From Sediminitomix flava (GTDB lineage Bacteria > Bacteroidota > Bacteroidia > Cytophagales > Flammeovirgaceae): a DNA stretch of 64,000 nt. Positions 63,080 to 64,000 of this stretch are shown piece by piece. The notes beneath the pieces were generated by a model. It saw only the letters and a program-made list of their open reading frames with translations, was not told the DNA's origin and did no database searches. Position numbers and translations under genes: made by a program. How positions within the stretch are numbered: the stretch's first letter is position 1; each line of letters begins with the position of its first letter. The stretch spans positions 186,001 to 250,000 of the forward strand of contig NZ_QGDO01000005.1 of assembly GCF_003149185.1 (NCBI RefSeq), in the 5' to 3' direction.

Positions 63080-64000
63080 AAATTCAGAACGGAATTCATT
63101 TCCATGTGTTAGACTAATTATATTTTCAAATACTCTTTGGGGCAATATTTTAATAGCTCTTAGGCTCAGATTCGTTACGGTATTTTGTCCTAATAGCTTT
63201 TGGAAATGTTGCCCTATTTTTAGTCTTGTTTTAAAGGACTTTCTCCATTTTTCTTGATATGAGTTCTCAGTGTAAAGATCTTTTTTATGTAGAGCATCAG
63301 CAAGTAATTTAGCCGAATGAATTGCCATGGCCATTCCATTACCACAAAGAGGGGCTATACTCCCCGCTGAATCACCCAAAAAATAGATTCCATTTTCAAC
63401 ACTAGATTTGGCAGAAAAGCTCACATTTTGAACTGTAAGTGGAGTTTTGAAAAGTGAAGTACTATTATCTAAAATTGATTTCAGTTCTGGGTTTTCTTTT
63501 AATACTACTTCCTCTAATTCACGAATAGAATTTGAAGCTTTTAACTTGTTTTGATGTACCAAATAGCAAAAGTTAAACTTACCGTCTTCTATTTGAGAAA
63601 TACCAGCATAGCCACCTCTAAAATTGTGTAGTGAAATGAGGTTGCTAGGAATCTCTAAGTTTGAGGAAAGGTGATATTTGATGCCAACGAAAGGAGACTT
63701 AATTTCAAAGGCTTTTCTATTTAAAAGACGGTCAAAAATAGACTTTCTTCCTGCTGCAATAATAGAGATATTAGTCTTAAAAGTTTGAGTCTTGTGTGTT
63801 AGCTCAAATTGATTATCAACTTTTTTGATGTTATCAATCTTACAATTTGTAAGAATTGGTATATGAAGTTCTAACGCCCTTCGATATAGTAATTCTTCTA
63901 GTAAATATCGGCTAATTCCAATGGCACCTAAGGGTAATTTAGATTTTAGTTTTATACCATTTATACCGCTTACTTGTAGCCTATCGATGATTGGAAGTTC
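63026..64000 (-). CDS. FAD-dependent oxidoreductase, geranylgeranyl-reductase-like (5' end outside window)
   Basis: The frame is open from base 64000 to the stop at 63026, giving 324 visible residues; the N-terminal FAD motif lies outside. Visible features are PLGAIGISRYLLEELLYRRA, SIIAAGRKSIFDRL, FRGGYAGISQIEDGKFN and the second FAD motif FLGDSAGSIAPLCGNGMAMA. This belongs to the PHBH-fold flavoproteins that include geranylgeranyl reductases and halogenase-like enzymes. In Bacteroidota similar genes often sit beside a type III polyketide synthase and a methyltransferase; here that part is outside the window. The substrate is unknown. Confidence 0.85.
   Translation of the reverse strand, partial: ELPIIDRLQVSGINGIKLKSKLPLGAIGISRYLLEELLYRRALELHIPILTNCKIDNIKKVDNQFELTHKTQTFKTNISIIAAGRKSIFDRLLNRKAFEIKSPFVGIKYHLSSNLEIPSNLISLHNFRGGYAGISQIEDGKFNFCYLVHQNKLKASNSIRELEEVVLKENPELKSILDNSTSLFKTPLTVQNVSFSAKSSVENGIYFLGDSAGSIAPLCGNGMAMAIHSAKLLADALHKKDLYTENSYQEKWRKSFKTRLKIGQHFQKLLGQNTVTNLSLRAIKILPQRVFENIISLTHGNEFRSEFLDIQQHTSYEKVDSNTY

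Overview
The window is chromosomal DNA of a member of the Bacteroidota, probably an AT-rich, marine-type Cytophagales bacterium (Flammeovirgaceae-like; genus not determinable from sequence alone). The evidence is a type IX secretion (T9SS type B) C-terminal sorting domain, promoters resembling TTTG/TAnnTTTG rather than -35/-10, starts without Shine-Dalgarno sequences, and families typical of the phylum (BlaI plus M56/M23, MuiA/DUF4139, START-like domain, paired SurA-type isomerases next to MoxR, a MetS-type transporter small subunit).

Layout. 1-15547: the 3' part of a giant gene (5181 codons visible, 5' end outside the window) encoding a secreted protein built from more than 40 Ig/PKD-like modules. 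The modules are themselves arranged in an approximately 1185-nt, four-module higher-order repeat. 15713-22521: WG-repeat protein, 2-Cys peroxiredoxin, DoxX-like protein, TIGR04282-type glycosyltransferase, type II NADH dehydrogenase and the electron transfer flavoprotein pair etfB-etfA. 22628-23447: an intact IS1-family element with inverted ends, an 8-bp target duplication and a probable -1 frameshifted transposase. 23488-28285: large MscS-type channel, ABM-domain protein, gamma-glutamyltransferase.

28325-34288: a tryptophan operon trpL-E-G-D-C-F-B. It is preceded by a classical attenuator: a 20-residue leader peptide with tandem Trp codons, mutually exclusive hairpins and an intrinsic terminator. 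trpA is absent from the operon. 34667-38827: carbonic anhydrase, AGCS symporter, small orphan protein, SDR, 3-methyladenine glycosylase. 39449-43936: a likely envelope-stress locus with a BlaI-type repressor and its putative double operator, an M56 sensor peptidase fused to an M23 endopeptidase, a small secreted protein, an LpoB-like lipoprotein and a COG3014-type lipoprotein.

44057-59518: MuiA-like protein, sterol-desaturase-family enzyme, flippase-like membrane protein, SPOR-like lipoprotein, S41 protease, HesB-like protein, ispE, a 37-residue MetS-like small subunit with its NSS transporter, MoxR ATPase, two SurA/PpiC-type chaperones, esterase lipoprotein and a pseudouridine synthase. 59672-64000: HPt protein, orphan protein, four tRNA genes with CAU anticodon arranged as an exact tandem duplication, START-like protein, MgtE Mg2+ transporter and the 3' part of an FAD-dependent oxidoreductase.

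Most transcription units are closed by clear intrinsic terminators, and in several places a terminator sits only a few bases before the next start codon. The best candidates for a second look are the higher-order repeat of the giant gene, the trp attenuator, the BlaI/M56-M23/LpoB locus with its operator, and the overlooked MetS-like small gene.
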